From NCBI RefSeq assembly GCF_030699305.1, contig NZ_JAUYNB010000038.1:124001-188000 (forward strand): a DNA stretch of 64,000 nucleotides, read 5' to 3'. The stretch is from Novosphingobium sp. (lineage in GTDB: Bacteria > Pseudomonadota > Alphaproteobacteria > Sphingomonadales > Sphingomonadaceae). This document shows positions 18,250-27,197 of this stretch, piece after piece. Numbering within the stretch: position 1 is the first letter of the stretch; each line of letters starts with the position of its first letter. A program made the position numbers and the translations under genes. Below the pieces are notes generated by a model that was given only the letters and a program-made list of their open reading frames with translations, made no database searches and was not told the DNA's origin.

Positions 18250-18878
18250 CGGGCGGGCCCCTCAAGGCGGTGTTCAAACGCGGCAATTTCGGCTTCGAAC
18301 TTCAGGGTCCGGGCGATTTCGTCGAGCGGGCGAGTGGCATAGTCTTCATGGCCCGACGCAAACGCGAAAGCATGTTCACGGGCATCAGGCGTAACGATCA
18401 CGCGGCGGGCCAGGTTGATCTCCAGCGGTTCGCCACGCTGGCAGGCAGCGGCGATGTCCTCATGGCCGGACAGCGGCGAAATCAGGGTGATCCCGTTACG
18501 GCGGCAATTTTCGCGGAAGAGGTCGCCAAAGCTCCCGGCAATCACGCACCGGATGCCGAAGTCCGCCAGCGCCCATGGGGCGTGTTCACGGGATGAACCG
18601 CAGCCAAAGTTTTCCCCCGCCAGCAAAATCGCGGCCCGATCCCACGGCGGCTGGTTCAGCACGAAATCGGCCCGCGGACTGCCATCGGGGTGATAGCGCC
18701 AGTTGCGAAACAAATGCTGGCCAAGCCCGAACCGCGAAATCGTGGTCATGTAGCGGGCCGGAATGATCTGGTCGGTATCGATATTGGCCTGTGCCAGACA
18801 CGCGGCGAAACCGCCGATCCGGTCGGGCGTGGTGTGGCGAGGCGGTTGCGTCGCGGTGGTTGCGGGGGGATCAATCAT
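18246..18878 (-). CDS. LeuD-like small subunit of aconitase-family dehydratase
   Basis: A 210-residue swivel-domain subunit of the isopropylmalate isomerase/homoaconitase type. It shows NIDTDQIIPARY near residue 33, the substrate-specificity loop GENFGCGSSREHAPWAL near 90 and GSFGDLFRENC. It should pair with the LeuC-like large subunit encoded in the opposite direction at 19623. An embedded copy among catabolic genes suggests hydration or isomerisation of a branched di- or tricarboxylate rather than leucine synthesis. The promoter has site A3. Confidence 0.9.
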   Translation of the reverse strand: MIDPPATTATQPPRHTTPDRIGGFAACLAQANIDTDQIIPARYMTTISRFGLGQHLFRNWRYHPDGSPRADFVLNQPPWDRAAILLAGENFGCGSSREHAPWALADFGIRCVIAGSFGDLFRENCRRNGITLISPLSGHEDIAAACQRGEPLEINLARRVIVTPDAREHAFAFASGHEDYATRPLDEIARTLKFEAEIAAFEHRLEGPAR

Positions 18879-18909
18879 ACCTTGTACCTTGCTTCACCAG
18901 GCAGAATAG

Positions 18910-18922
18910 TTACATATCTAAG
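18910..18922. promoter_or_regulatory. Operator-like palindrome A3 (TTACATATCTAAG)
   Basis: TTA-CATAT-CTAAG differs from CTTAG-ATAT-CTAAG by one base in the left arm. It lies 32 bases before the leuD-like start and 131 bases before marR, in the divergent region. It may serve both genes. Confidence 0.5.
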
Positions 18923-19052
18923 CAAATCAAGCAGGCAGGGCCAAAGCCCCGGTGGTGTGGGATATGAACGACCAACATGATCGGTTATGCTTGCTGCAAA
19001 TCACCCCGGTATCGGCGTCGGTGCGGGGCATGCTTATGTGGATTTCAGATCG

Positions 19053-19550
19053 ATGACTGTCGCAACCCAACCTCGCGTTTCTGAATTTTATGCCAAACCT
19101 GAAAGCAGCCTGGGCTATCTTTGTCGAATTGGCTTTCGCAATTTCTCGCGCGTGCTGGAAAAGCGGACCTTGCCGATGGGGGTAACGGCGGGGCAGTGGC
19201 GCTTCTTGCGCGTGCTGTGGGCCGAAGACGGTCTCAGTCAGCGCGAACTCAGCCGCCGGGTCGGAATGCGCGAGCCGACGACGGTGGTTGCTCTGAAAAG
19301 TCTTGAGAAAAGTGGTTATATCCGGCGCGTACCCAATACCGTCGACCGGCGCATCACCAATGTATTCGTGACGCAATCCGCGCGTGATCTGGAATTGAAG
19401 CTGCTGCCTTTTGTGGCCGAGGTCAACGACATGGCGATCGCCGGGTTAAGCCAGGCCGAGGTTGATCAGCTGCGCACGTTGCTGTGCCATGTGATCGACA
19501 ATCTGCAGGATGAGGCCGACAGCGTGATGCGCCGCGCAGGTCCGGAATAG
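19053..19550 (+). CDS. MarR-family transcriptional regulator (cluster A)
   Basis: A 165-residue winged-helix regulator. The recognition region is GLSQRELSRRVGMREPTTV near residues 70-90, followed by the wing DRRITNVFVT. Long helices at both ends form the dimer interface. It sits in the middle of cluster A, between the leuD-like and leuC-like genes. Its most likely targets are the TTAG-N4-CTAA sites found at seven places between 16.4 and 31.6 kb. MarR proteins usually repress and release DNA on binding an aromatic ligand. The ATG at 19053 is preferred over an upstream one at 18987. Confidence 0.9.
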   Translation: MTVATQPRVSEFYAKPESSLGYLCRIGFRNFSRVLEKRTLPMGVTAGQWRFLRVLWAEDGLSQRELSRRVGMREPTTVVALKSLEKSGYIRRVPNTVDRRITNVFVTQSARDLELKLLPFVAEVNDMAIAGLSQAEVDQLRTLLCHVIDNLQDEADSVMRRAGPE

Positions 19551-19587
19551 CGCAGGCCCGGAAACTTGCCAACGTCGGGCAAACGAT

Positions 19588-19609
19588 ATACTTAGCCATC
19601 TAAGTGTAT
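19588..19609. promoter_or_regulatory. Operator palindrome A4 (ACTTAG-CCAT-CTAAGT)
   Basis: The best copy of the cluster A site: a perfect 6-bp inverted repeat with a 4-base spacer, within a longer dyad ATACTTAG/CTAAGTGTAT. It overlaps a TATACT hexamer at 19586-19591 that could be the -10 box. The leuC-like start codon is 13 bases downstream. Confidence 0.75.
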
Positions 19610-19622
19610 TGGAGAGCTGCCC

Positions 19623-21071
19623 ATGACGTTGCCGCAGACCGGCTTGCAGGCCGCTGCACTGACCCTGCATGACAAGCTGTGGAACGCCCATCTGGTCGCG
19701 ATGGATGGCGATGAGGCGATCCTGTATGTCGACTTGCACTTGCTGCACGAGGCAACCACGCCGCAGGCGTTCGAAGGGTTGCGGCTGGCGGGGCGCACCG
19801 TCCGCCAACCGTCGCGGGTGCTGGCGCTGGCGGACCACAGCGTGCCAACGCACGGGCAATCGAACGGCGTTGGAGCGGTCCGCGATGCTGCCGCGCGGCT
19901 CCAGTTGCAGACACTCGCCGCCAACGTGGCCGAATTCGGGATCGAAAGCTTTGCGCTGGGCGATGCCCGCAACGGCATTGTCCACGTGGTCGCGCCGGAA
20001 CAGGGGCGCACCCAGCCGGGCATGACAATTGCCTGCGGTGACAGCCATACGTCGACCCACGGAGCGTTTGGCGCGCTGGCGTTCGGGATCGGCACCAGCG
20101 ATGTCGAACACGTGCTGGCCACCCAAACCTTGCGCCGCAAACGCCCGCGCAGCTTGCGTGTCACGCTGGATGGTGCGCTGCGGCCGGGGATCACGGCCAA
20201 AGATATCGCGCTGCATGTGGTGCGCGAACTGGGGCAGGCCGGGGCAACCGGGTTTGGCATCGAATTCGCCGGACCAGCGGTGCGCGCGCTGTCGATGGAA
20301 GCGCGGATGACGCTGTGCAACATGAGCATCGAGGCCGGTGCGCCGTGTTCGCTGATCGCGCCCGACGCGGTGACGCTGGCTTATCTGGAAGGCCGCCCGG
20401 CGGCCCCGCGCGGTGCGGCATGGCAGGCGGCAACCGCGCGCTGGCTGGCGCTGACGTCCGATCCCGGCGCAGTCTTCGACCGCGAAGTGGTGATCGACGT
20501 GGGCCAGATCGAGCCATTGGTCAGTTGGGGGACCAGCCCGGCGCAGACGCTGGGGATTGGCGGGGTGGTGCCCGATCCCGCCGCCAGCACCGATCCGCGC
20601 GAACAGGCGCAGATCGCCCGTGCGCTTGAATACATGGGCCTCACGCCCGGCCAGCCGTTGCTGGGGCTGGGGATCGACCGGGTGTTCATCGGATCGTGTA
20701 CCAACGCCCGGATCGACGATTTGCGTGCGGCTGCTGCCGTGGTGCGCGGGCGGCGGGTGGCGGCGACGGTGCGCGCGCAGGTCGTGCCGGGATCGGGGCT
20801 GGTCAAGGCGCAGGCCGAAGCGGAGGGGCTGGATCAGGACTTTCTGGCCGCCGGCTTCGAATGGCGCGAACCGGGGTGCTCGCTCTGTGCAGCGATGAAC
20901 GATGACCGGCTGGAACCGGGTGAACGCTGCGCTTCGACCTCCAACCGCAATTTCGAAAACCGGCAGGGCACGGGCGGACGCACCCACCTGATGAGCCCGG
21001 CGATGGCAGCCGCCGCCGCGATCGCGGGCCGGATTGTGGATGTGCGTGCGCTTTGGCCCGGTGTTGATTGA
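19623..21071 (+). CDS. LeuC-like large subunit of aconitase-family dehydratase
   Basis: A 482-residue protein with the iron-sulfur ligands of the aconitase fold: GSCTNAR near residue 358 and the pair in REPGCSLC near 420, plus [21 protein letters not shown] near 140. It hydrates or isomerises a 2- or 3-hydroxy di/tricarboxylate together with the LeuD-like subunit encoded divergently. The large and small subunits being on opposite strands, separated by a regulator gene, is unusual for leucine biosynthesis and argues for a catabolic paralogue. Site A4 controls it. Confidence 0.91.
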   Translation: MTLPQTGLQAAALTLHDKLWNAHLVAMDGDEAILYVDLHLLHEATTPQAFEGLRLAGRTVRQPSRVLALADHSVPTHGQSNGVGAVRDAAARLQLQTLAANVAEFGIESFALGDARNGIVHVVAPEQGRTQPGMTIACGDSHTSTHGAFGALAFGIGTSDVEHVLATQTLRRKRPRSLRVTLDGALRPGITAKDIALHVVRELGQAGATGFGIEFAGPAVRALSMEARMTLCNMSIEAGAPCSLIAPDAVTLAYLEGRPAAPRGAAWQAATARWLALTSDPGAVFDREVVIDVGQIEPLVSWGTSPAQTLGIGGVVPDPAASTDPREQAQIARALEYMGLTPGQPLLGLGIDRVFIGSCTNARIDDLRAAAAVVRGRRVAATVRAQVVPGSGLVKAQAEAEGLDQDFLAAGFEWREPGCSLCAAMNDDRLEPGERCASTSNRNFENRQGTGGRTHLMSPAMAAAAAIAGRIVDVRALWPGVD

Positions 21072-21130
21072 GATCGGTGCTGACCCAGTGCCAGCGGATT
21101 GGCCGACTGTGGCGCTTCGGCAACGGCTGT

Positions 21131-21147
21131 CGTCAATGTTATTGACG
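21131..21147. promoter_or_regulatory. Operator palindrome of cluster B type (CGTCAAT-GTT-ATTGACG)
   Basis: A perfect 7-bp inverted repeat with a 3-base spacer, 145 bases before the TonB receptor start. It is the strongest match to the GTCAA-N5-TTGAC-like sites of cluster B, yet lies inside cluster A, so the receptor may answer to both regulators. Confidence 0.6.
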
Positions 21148-21210
21148 CATGCCGCACGCACCAAGCATCCGCTGGACAAGCCTGATTGCTTGCCATACCA
21201 AGTCATGTAA

Positions 21211-21222
21211 TTAGAGTGCTAA
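21211..21222. promoter_or_regulatory. Operator-like palindrome A5 (TTAG-AGTG-CTAA)
   Basis: A perfect 4-bp inverted repeat with the cluster A spacing, 69 bases before the TonB receptor start. The surrounding AATTAGAGTGCTAAGCAT closely resembles site A2. Confidence 0.65.
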
Positions 21223-21291
21223 GCATCGGCGACACTGAAGGATCGCGGAGTATAGGGGCCCCTGTCCTGCAGGGAGATGGAGGAGAGCCAA

Positions 21292-23658
21292 ATGGGTAAG
21301 GTTGAATTGCGCCGGTTCCTGTCGGGAGCAGCGGCGATCGCAATTTGTGGTGCCTGGGCACCGGCCGCATTCGCGCAAAGTGGAGCAGTCAGCGCTACTG
21401 ACGAAGCGGACGACCGCGACGAGATCGTCGTTACTGCGCGTTTCAAGAAGGAAACCTTGCAGGATGTGCCGCAGGCGATTTCCGCGTTCAGCGAAGCCAA
21501 GCTCGATCGGCAGGCCGCCCGCAATCTCAGCGATCTGGCGCCGTCCACGCCCAACGTGAACATCCAGCCGGTGGCAACGTTCCCCAACTCGGCCGCGATC
21601 CACATTCGCGGGCTGGGTGCCCAGGGGATCGAATCGACCGAGGAAAGCCCGGTTGGCGTATCGATTGACGGGGTATTCGTGACGCGCCCGGTGGCGACCT
21701 TGCTCGACACGTTCGACATGGAACGGGTGGAAATCCTGCGCGGCCCGCAAGGCACCTCGTTCGGCAAGAACTCGCTGGCGGGGGGGATTTCAGCCTTCTC
21801 GAAAAACCCCGACATGAATGGCGGAGTCCAGGCCGAAGCAACCATCGGCAACTATGGCCGTCTCGACGTGAAAGGCGCGGTCGATCTGCCGCTGGTCCGC
21901 GATCAGCTGGCGGTGCGGCTGGTGGTCAACAAGCAGACCGCGAACGGGTATTTCACCAACCGCGTGAACGGCGACGATGTCGGCGGTCAGGACAAGCTGA
22001 CCTTGCGCGGCACGATCCTGTTCACGCCATCAGACGCGCTGACCGTCAACCTCAAGGGGTTCCTCGTCAAGGACCGGTCGAGCGCCCCAGGCGGCGATTC
22101 CGCGCCGGACCGGACCAAGCTGCATTACCTGATCTTCGGCTTCGAAGAACCGAACGATGGCCCTTATACCATCGGGCGTGACTTCCCCAGCCTGCACGAA
22201 TCCGACCAGTGGGGCCTGATCGGCAAGGTTGAGGCGGACCTGGGTTCGGTGGTCGCGACGTCGGTCACCGGTTACATCAAGACCGACGATTTCAACGACA
22301 GTGATTTCGACGGTTCGGAAATCAACTTTTTCCCGACCTTCCGGTTGCAGACCCACAAGCAGTTCAGCCAGGAACTGCGGCTGGCGACCGACTTTTCGGA
22401 CCGCGACGATGCACTCAGCCGGCTTAGCCTCGTGGTCGGGGGCTATTACCTCAACCAGAGTTTCAAGCTGACCCAGGCGTTCCCGACCCTGCCGGTGCTG
22501 GTGGCCCCGTCGCTCAACTTTGGCAGCCAGGACTATGTCCAGCAGTCCAACACCGCCAAGGCGCTGTTCGCGCAATTGATCTATGGCGTCACCGACAAGC
22601 TGAACGTGACGCTGGGCGTGCGCCAGAGCTGGGAGCAAAAGGACTTTTTCCGCGATCCGACCGGCACGCTGATTTCGCCGTCGCGGTTCTCGTCGCGCGA
22701 ATTCGTGAAGTCGCTGGCCGAGATGGAGCAGATCGCCAACACCAACTTTACCGCGAACAAGGCGTTCAAGAATGCCTATTCGCGTAACCGCGCGACGTTC
22801 AAGGCCGGAATCGACTACAAGTTCAATCCCGATCTGATGGCCTATGCGATCTATAACCAGGGCTACAAGGGCGGCGGCTATGGCGCGCGCGCGGCCACGC
22901 TGACCACGGCCGGGCCGACCGAGGACAACACCTCGGAACTGTGGGAAGCCGGGTTCAAGGGCGATTTCCTGAACGGGATGCTGCGGGTCAACCTTGCGGG
23001 CTTCGTCACCAGGTTCAAGAAGCTTGAATTCGGCGTGTTCTTCCCCAACCCGAACGTTGCGTCGGGTCAGGAAACCGCATCGCAGAACATCGGCGCGGCG
23101 ACCACCAAGGGGGTTGAGCTGGAACTCGCGCTGCGTCCGGTATCAAACCTGAACCTGGGCGTGAACATCGGTTATCTGGACAGCAAATACACCGATTTCT
23201 GCGCCGACCTGAACGGGCCGCAGTCCTATGCCACCGCGCCGACGTCGGCCTGCGGGGGCAAAGTCACGCTGCTGCCTAACGGCACCTATCTGCGCGATGA
23301 GGATTACCGTTACCTCAAGCTGGTGCGCGCGCCCAAGTGGCAGGCCAACTTTACCGCAGAATACACCATCCCGCTGGGCAGTTCGGGCGACCTGACCGCG
23401 CGCGGTTCGGTGCTGTACAAGAGCACGTATTATAACACCGTCACCAACGATGCGGCCGGGATCGCGGGCGATTATACGCTGGTCGACGCCTCGCTCGGCT
23501 GGACCAGCGCAGACAGCCGGTTCCGCGTCCAGTTGTGGGGCAAGAACCTGACCAACAAGACCTATGTGGCGGCGCTGACGCCGACCGCGCAGTTCTTCAT
23601 CCAGCGCTTCTACAGCCCGCCGCGCACGTATGGCGTGACGCTCGGCGCGAAGTTCTGA
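21292..23658 (+). CDS. TonB-dependent receptor (cluster A)
   Basis: A 788-residue outer-membrane receptor. A signal peptide (first ~30 residues, ending AFAQS) precedes a TonB-box-like DEIVVTARF near 45, a plug domain (VPQAISAF, IHIRGLGAQGIE, VERVEILRGPQG-like) and a beta-barrel ending in the aromatic GVTLGAKF. GGAGGAG precedes the ATG at 21292. Receptors of this kind import bulky substrates in sphingomonads, so it probably brings in the compound degraded by cluster A. Both operator types lie upstream. Confidence 0.93.
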   Translation: MGKVELRRFLSGAAAIAICGAWAPAAFAQSGAVSATDEADDRDEIVVTARFKKETLQDVPQAISAFSEAKLDRQAARNLSDLAPSTPNVNIQPVATFPNSAAIHIRGLGAQGIESTEESPVGVSIDGVFVTRPVATLLDTFDMERVEILRGPQGTSFGKNSLAGGISAFSKNPDMNGGVQAEATIGNYGRLDVKGAVDLPLVRDQLAVRLVVNKQTANGYFTNRVNGDDVGGQDKLTLRGTILFTPSDALTVNLKGFLVKDRSSAPGGDSAPDRTKLHYLIFGFEEPNDGPYTIGRDFPSLHESDQWGLIGKVEADLGSVVATSVTGYIKTDDFNDSDFDGSEINFFPTFRLQTHKQFSQELRLATDFSDRDDALSRLSLVVGGYYLNQSFKLTQAFPTLPVLVAPSLNFGSQDYVQQSNTAKALFAQLIYGVTDKLNVTLGVRQSWEQKDFFRDPTGTLISPSRFSSREFVKSLAEMEQIANTNFTANKAFKNAYSRNRATFKAGIDYKFNPDLMAYAIYNQGYKGGGYGARAATLTTAGPTEDNTSELWEAGFKGDFLNGMLRVNLAGFVTRFKKLEFGVFFPNPNVASGQETASQNIGAATTKGVELELALRPVSNLNLGVNIGYLDSKYTDFCADLNGPQSYATAPTSACGGKVTLLPNGTYLRDEDYRYLKLVRAPKWQANFTAEYTIPLGSSGDLTARGSVLYKSTYYNTVTNDAAGIAGDYTLVDASLGWTSADSRFRVQLWGKNLTNKTYVAALTPTAQFFIQRFYSPPRTYGVTLGAKF

Positions 23659-23665
23659 TCCGCTC

Positions 23666-23702
23666 GCACGCCGCCGGTCGCCTCCCTCGACTGGCGGCGT
23701 GC
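23666..23702 (+). terminator. Hairpin after the TonB receptor gene
   Basis: GCACGCCGCC (23666-23675) and GGCGGCGTGC (23693-23702) form a perfect 10-bp stem. No T-run follows, so it may reduce read-through or protect mRNA rather than end it; the next gene starts 22 bases later. Confidence 0.5.
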
Positions 23703-23724
23703 TCCATTCCAGCAGGAGGAGCGC

Positions 23725-24105
23725 ATGCAGGACATTCTCGATCTGGCCGACCGGTTCTTTGCCGCTGTCGAAGCCGGAGACATTGAAACGGTGCGCGACT
23801 GCTATGACGCGCGCGCGGCGATCTGGCACAACACCGACGACCTGGAACAGACCCGCGACGAAAATCTCGCCACGCTGCGCGGAATGGCCTTGCGGATCAG
23901 CGACCGGCGCTATGAAGTGTTGCAGCGCGAGGTGTTTCCCGGCGGATTTGTGCAGCGCCATAACCTGCATGGCACCCGCCAGGATGGCGTGCGGCTGACG
24001 CTCCACGCCTGCATCCTGTGCAAGGTTGAAAATGGCCGGATCACCCGGCTGGACGAGTATTTCGATTCGGCGCAGGTTGCCGAATTCCGCAAGTTTGCGA
24101 ACTGA
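23725..24105 (+). CDS. SnoaL/NTF2-like small protein
   Basis: A 126-residue protein of the NTF2-like cone fold: an early helix with ADRFFAAVEAGD, then a YDARAAIWHNTDD strand, and a C-terminal CKVENGRITRLDEYFD. Members are isomerases, dehydratases or cyclases or have no catalytic role. An AGGAGG-type site (CAGGAGGAGCGC) precedes the ATG. It sits between the receptor and the decarboxylase-like gene and is likely co-expressed with them. The substrate is unknown. Confidence 0.85.
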   Translation: MQDILDLADRFFAAVEAGDIETVRDCYDARAAIWHNTDDLEQTRDENLATLRGMALRISDRRYEVLQREVFPGGFVQRHNLHGTRQDGVRLTLHACILCKVENGRITRLDEYFDSAQVAEFRKFAN

Positions 24106-24135
24106 ACCAAACAGAATTGACCAAGGGAGAGTGCG

Positions 24136-24783
24136 ATGCCCGTTCTGCGCCAGGTGCCGAAATCGGAAGTCACGGCCGAAGTGGTCCAGCGCTATTACCA
24201 GCGGCTGTTCGGGGACCGCGATCCGGTGGCCGAACCCGGCACCGCCACGGGAACGCCGGGGGATTGGTGGACGGTCTTCGCGCTTGCGCCCGACATCTTC
24301 CAGCACGCTGTCGATGGCTTTGCGGTCTATCGCCACCCGGCCCGCAAGATCGATCCGGTGCTGCGCGAACTCGGCCAGACCCGCGCGGGCTGGGTGAAGG
24401 GCAGTCAGTTCGTGTTCTCACAGCACTGCAAATCGCTGCGCGGGCTGGGTGTGGCCGATGAAAAAATTGCTGCGATCCCGCACTGGACCGTGTCGGACGT
24501 GTTTGACGATCACGAACGCGCCGTGCTGGCCTATGCCGATTGCCTGACTGCGGGCGATGGCCGCGTGCCGGACGAAGTGTTCACCAAGCTCAAGACGTTC
24601 TGGGATGACGAACAGATTTTCGAATATACCTACATCACCTGCCTCTATGCGATGCACGCGGTGATGACCCGGGCGTTGCAGCTGGAATACGACAACCGCA
24701 CGGACCCCATCGTCGAAGTGGCCGCACCCGCAGGGTTCAACGCCGCCGATTTCCTCAGCCCGGCGGCCACGCAGAACCGCTGA
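24136..24783 (+). CDS. Carboxymuconolactone decarboxylase/AhpD-like protein
   Basis: A 215-residue all-helical protein of the AhpD/carboxymuconolactone decarboxylase fold. The family segment appears as LGQTRAGWVKGSQFVFSQHCK near residue 78, with a single Cys and not the CXXC of peroxidase-type members. The middle shows DDHERAVLAYADCLT and the end TYITCLYAMHAVMTRALQ. It could decarboxylate or rearrange a ring-cleavage lactone, but many members are unassigned. It begins 30 bases after the SnoaL-like gene and ends at a strong terminator. Confidence 0.83.
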   Translation: MPVLRQVPKSEVTAEVVQRYYQRLFGDRDPVAEPGTATGTPGDWWTVFALAPDIFQHAVDGFAVYRHPARKIDPVLRELGQTRAGWVKGSQFVFSQHCKSLRGLGVADEKIAAIPHWTVSDVFDDHERAVLAYADCLTAGDGRVPDEVFTKLKTFWDDEQIFEYTYITCLYAMHAVMTRALQLEYDNRTDPIVEVAAPAGFNAADFLSPAATQNR

Positions 24784-24801
24784 TAATTCGGTCACACACA
24801 A

Positions 24802-24834
24802 AAACGCCGCCCTCATCGCATGAGGGCGGCGTTT
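24802..24834. terminator. Bidirectional intrinsic terminator
   Basis: A perfect 15-bp stem (24802-24816 with 24820-24834) with a 3-base loop. It is flanked by A-runs on one side and T-rich bases on the other, between two convergent genes, so it can stop transcription from both sides. Confidence 0.9.
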
Positions 24835-24860
24835 ATTGTGTCCGGACCGGACGCCTGAAT

Positions 24861-25430
24861 TCAGGCGGCAGTGTGCAGGTCCGCCTCGGTCATCGGGCGC
24901 TGGGCCGGGTCGACATCGCTCGCGTTCAGCGAGCGGGTCCATGCCGCCAGTTCGAGGCAGACCCCGTCCGGATCGAAGAAATAGACCGAGCGTACGAACA
25001 CCCGGTCATTCAGCGTTTCGCTGACCTGGGTCGGAGAATCATCGTGGTTCGAGACCGGCGAGATGTCGATGCCCTTGGCGCGCAGCTTCTCGACATATTC
25101 GTCGAACTTTTCGGGCGATACGTCGAACGCGATGTGGTTCATCGAACCTTGTGCCGAAATGAAGCTGCCCCGGCGCGGCAGCTGCGCGGGTGAGGAAATG
25201 CCGGGGACGGCATCGGGCGAATTCGGGAACCAGAAGAACGCCAGCGAATCGCCGTTGCCGCAATCGAAGAAGTAATGCTGGCCCATGCCGCCCGGCAGGT
25301 CGATCGTCTTGGTCAGCGGCATGCCCAGGATATCGCGGTAGAATTCCACCGTCTTGGCCATGTCGCGGCAGACCAGCGCCAGATGGTTGACCCCGCGAAA
25401 TTCGAATTCCGTGTTCTTTGCCTGTGCCAT
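24861..25430 (-). CDS. VOC superfamily (extradiol-dioxygenase-like) protein, cluster A
   Basis: A 189-residue single-unit VOC (glyoxalase/bleomycin/dioxygenase) protein. Likely metal ligands are the His in GVNHLALV near 15, the His in SMNHIAFDV near 97 and the Glu in CLELAAW near 164. The layout resembles catechol 2,3-dioxygenase-like single-domain enzymes; a metal-dependent ring opening is plausible but not shown. A second VOC gene of similar length is in cluster B at 54104. The promoter shares site A6 with the CoA ligase gene. Confidence 0.85.
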   Translation of the reverse strand: MAQAKNTEFEFRGVNHLALVCRDMAKTVEFYRDILGMPLTKTIDLPGGMGQHYFFDCGNGDSLAFFWFPNSPDAVPGISSPAQLPRRGSFISAQGSMNHIAFDVSPEKFDEYVEKLRAKGIDISPVSNHDDSPTQVSETLNDRVFVRSVYFFDPDGVCLELAAWTRSLNASDVDPAQRPMTEADLHTAA

Positions 25431-25484
25431 TGTCGACTCTCCTCAACCTGTGCATCACACTTTACCGATGCCTTTGGTATATGC

Positions 25485-25497
25485 ATAGATATCTAAT
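25485..25497. promoter_or_regulatory. Operator-like palindrome A6 (TAG-ATAT-CTA)
   Basis: TAGATATCTA inside ATAGATATCTAAT is a perfect palindrome of the cluster A type with one weaker outer base. It lies 55 bases before the VOC gene and 107 bases before the CoA ligase gene, in their divergent region. Confidence 0.6.
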
Positions 25498-25603
25498 TAA
25501 AAGCTGTCAAATTCGTTGACCATGTTGCATCGCTGCAAGGCCCATGGTCAACGGGGAAAAGGCGCGGGTTAACGCGGCGACAGCGGACTTTGGGAGAGCG
25601 GGT

Positions 25604-27145
25604 ATGAACAATCAGGCAAGCATGCGGTCGGTGCGGGACATTCCGGCGCTGCAGGCGCAGCGGCTGGCGGATCGCCCGGCGGTCACTGTCGGCGGCGAGA
25701 CTTTCAGCTATGCCGAGCTGGGCGCGCGCGCCGGGCGGGCCTGCGCCAATCTCGGCGCGCTGGGGTTGAAGGCGGGGCAGCGTACGGCGTGGCTGGGGAT
25801 GAACAGCATTCAGTGGTTCGACACCGGGTTCGGCGCGGCGCTGGCCGATGGCTGTTTCCTGCCGATCAACTACCGGCTGAGCGTGACCGAGATCGCCTAT
25901 ATCCTTGACCATTCGCAGGCCCCGCTGCTGGTCGTGTCCGAAGACTTGCTGGCGCTGGCGCAGGAGGCTTGCGCGCAAGTTGCCGCGCCGCCGCAGATTG
26001 TTACCGCCGGGTTCGACCGGCCGGGCCACCCCCGGATCGACCGCGGCGAGCTGCGGCCGGCCGCGCTGCCGGAGGGGCCGGGGGGTGATATCCTGCAACT
26101 TTACACCAGCGGCACCACCGGGCGGCCCAAGGGCGCGTGCCTGTCGGATGCGAACTATGCCGCTTTCCTGGTCGCTTCGCGGCAGATCCCGGGGTTTGAT
26201 TATGACGCGGCGGACACCGTGCTGATCGCGGTGCCGATTTTCCATGTCGCGGGCTTCAACGTCGTGATGGCCTCGCTTGCTGCGGGCAGCCACGTGATCG
26301 TCCACCGGGAATTCGAAGCGGGTGAGGTCATGGCGACAATCGCCCGTGATGGCGTGACCCGGACGTTCCTGGTACCCGCGATGATCAACGCGCTGCTCCA
26401 TTCGGGCAGCACTGCCGATGTCAGTTCGATGCGGTCGATCGGCTATGGGGCCTCGCCGATCAGCGAGGCGGTGCTGACCGGCGCGCAGGCGCGGTTTGGC
26501 TGCGATTTCGTGCAGTACTACGGGATGACCGAATCAGCTGGCGGCGGGTCTTACCTCGCTCCGCAGGACCACCATGGCGCGCTGCTGCGGTCCTGCGGGA
26601 AGCCGTGGGCCGGGCTGGAAATGGCGATCCTCGGGCCGGACGGTTTGCCGCTGCCGGATGGGATGGTGGGCGAAATCGCAATCCGGGGGGCGATGCTCAC
26701 CACCGGCTACTGGCGCAATCCCGAAGCCACCGCCGACGCGATCCGCAATGGCTGGCTGCACACCGGCGATGCGGGCATCCGCGATGCCGCGGGCTTTTAT
26801 TTCGTGCAGGACCGGGTCAAGGACATGATCGTGTCAGGCGGCGAAAACATCTATCCGGCCGAAGTGGAAAACGCGCTCGCCGGCTGCCCCGGGGTGGTCG
26901 AAGTCGCGGTGATCGGCATTCCGTCGGAGCGCTGGGGCGAAGAGGTCAAGGCAATCGTCGTCACCGGGCCGGAAGCGCCCAGCGCGCAAGCCGTGATCGA
27001 CTGGGCGCGGGACCGGATTGCAGCCTACAAGTTACCCAAGACAGTCGAGTTCATTCCCGCCCTGCCGCGCAACGCATCGGGCAAGGTGCTGAAGCGCGAA
27101 CTGCGCGCGCCCTACTGGGAAGGCCGCGACCGTTCGGTGTCATGA
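25604..27145 (+). CDS. AMP-dependent acyl-CoA synthetase/ligase (cluster A)
   Basis: A 513-residue ANL-family ligase that activates a carboxylate through an acyl-adenylate to its CoA thioester. Motifs are the ATP loop YTSGTTGRPKGA near 165, YGMTESAGG near 305, the TGD of LHTGDAG near 385, and the C-terminal catalytic Lys in NASGKVLKREL near 500. GGGAG precedes the ATG at 25604. It could start CoA-dependent breakdown of an aromatic or side-chain acid. The relative in cluster B is at 54838. Confidence 0.93.
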   Translation: MNNQASMRSVRDIPALQAQRLADRPAVTVGGETFSYAELGARAGRACANLGALGLKAGQRTAWLGMNSIQWFDTGFGAALADGCFLPINYRLSVTEIAYILDHSQAPLLVVSEDLLALAQEACAQVAAPPQIVTAGFDRPGHPRIDRGELRPAALPEGPGGDILQLYTSGTTGRPKGACLSDANYAAFLVASRQIPGFDYDAADTVLIAVPIFHVAGFNVVMASLAAGSHVIVHREFEAGEVMATIARDGVTRTFLVPAMINALLHSGSTADVSSMRSIGYGASPISEAVLTGAQARFGCDFVQYYGMTESAGGGSYLAPQDHHGALLRSCGKPWAGLEMAILGPDGLPLPDGMVGEIAIRGAMLTTGYWRNPEATADAIRNGWLHTGDAGIRDAAGFYFVQDRVKDMIVSGGENIYPAEVENALAGCPGVVEVAVIGIPSERWGEEVKAIVVTGPEAPSAQAVIDWARDRIAAYKLPKTVEFIPALPRNASGKVLKRELRAPYWEGRDRSVS

Positions 27146-27197
27146 CGCCGATGCCCCGCCGGGCCAGTCGGTCACAGCCGGGCCAGTCGGCGGACGC

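Noticed and set aside
19446..21206. 586-codon minus-strand open frame over the leuC-like gene
   Set aside because: The plus strand encodes all aconitase-fold motifs in one frame; the minus frame is an antisense shadow.
23143..24336. Minus-strand open frame across the receptor end, SnoaL-like and decarboxylase-like genes
   Set aside because: It crosses three well-supported genes and a hairpin and has no domain or ribosome-binding site.
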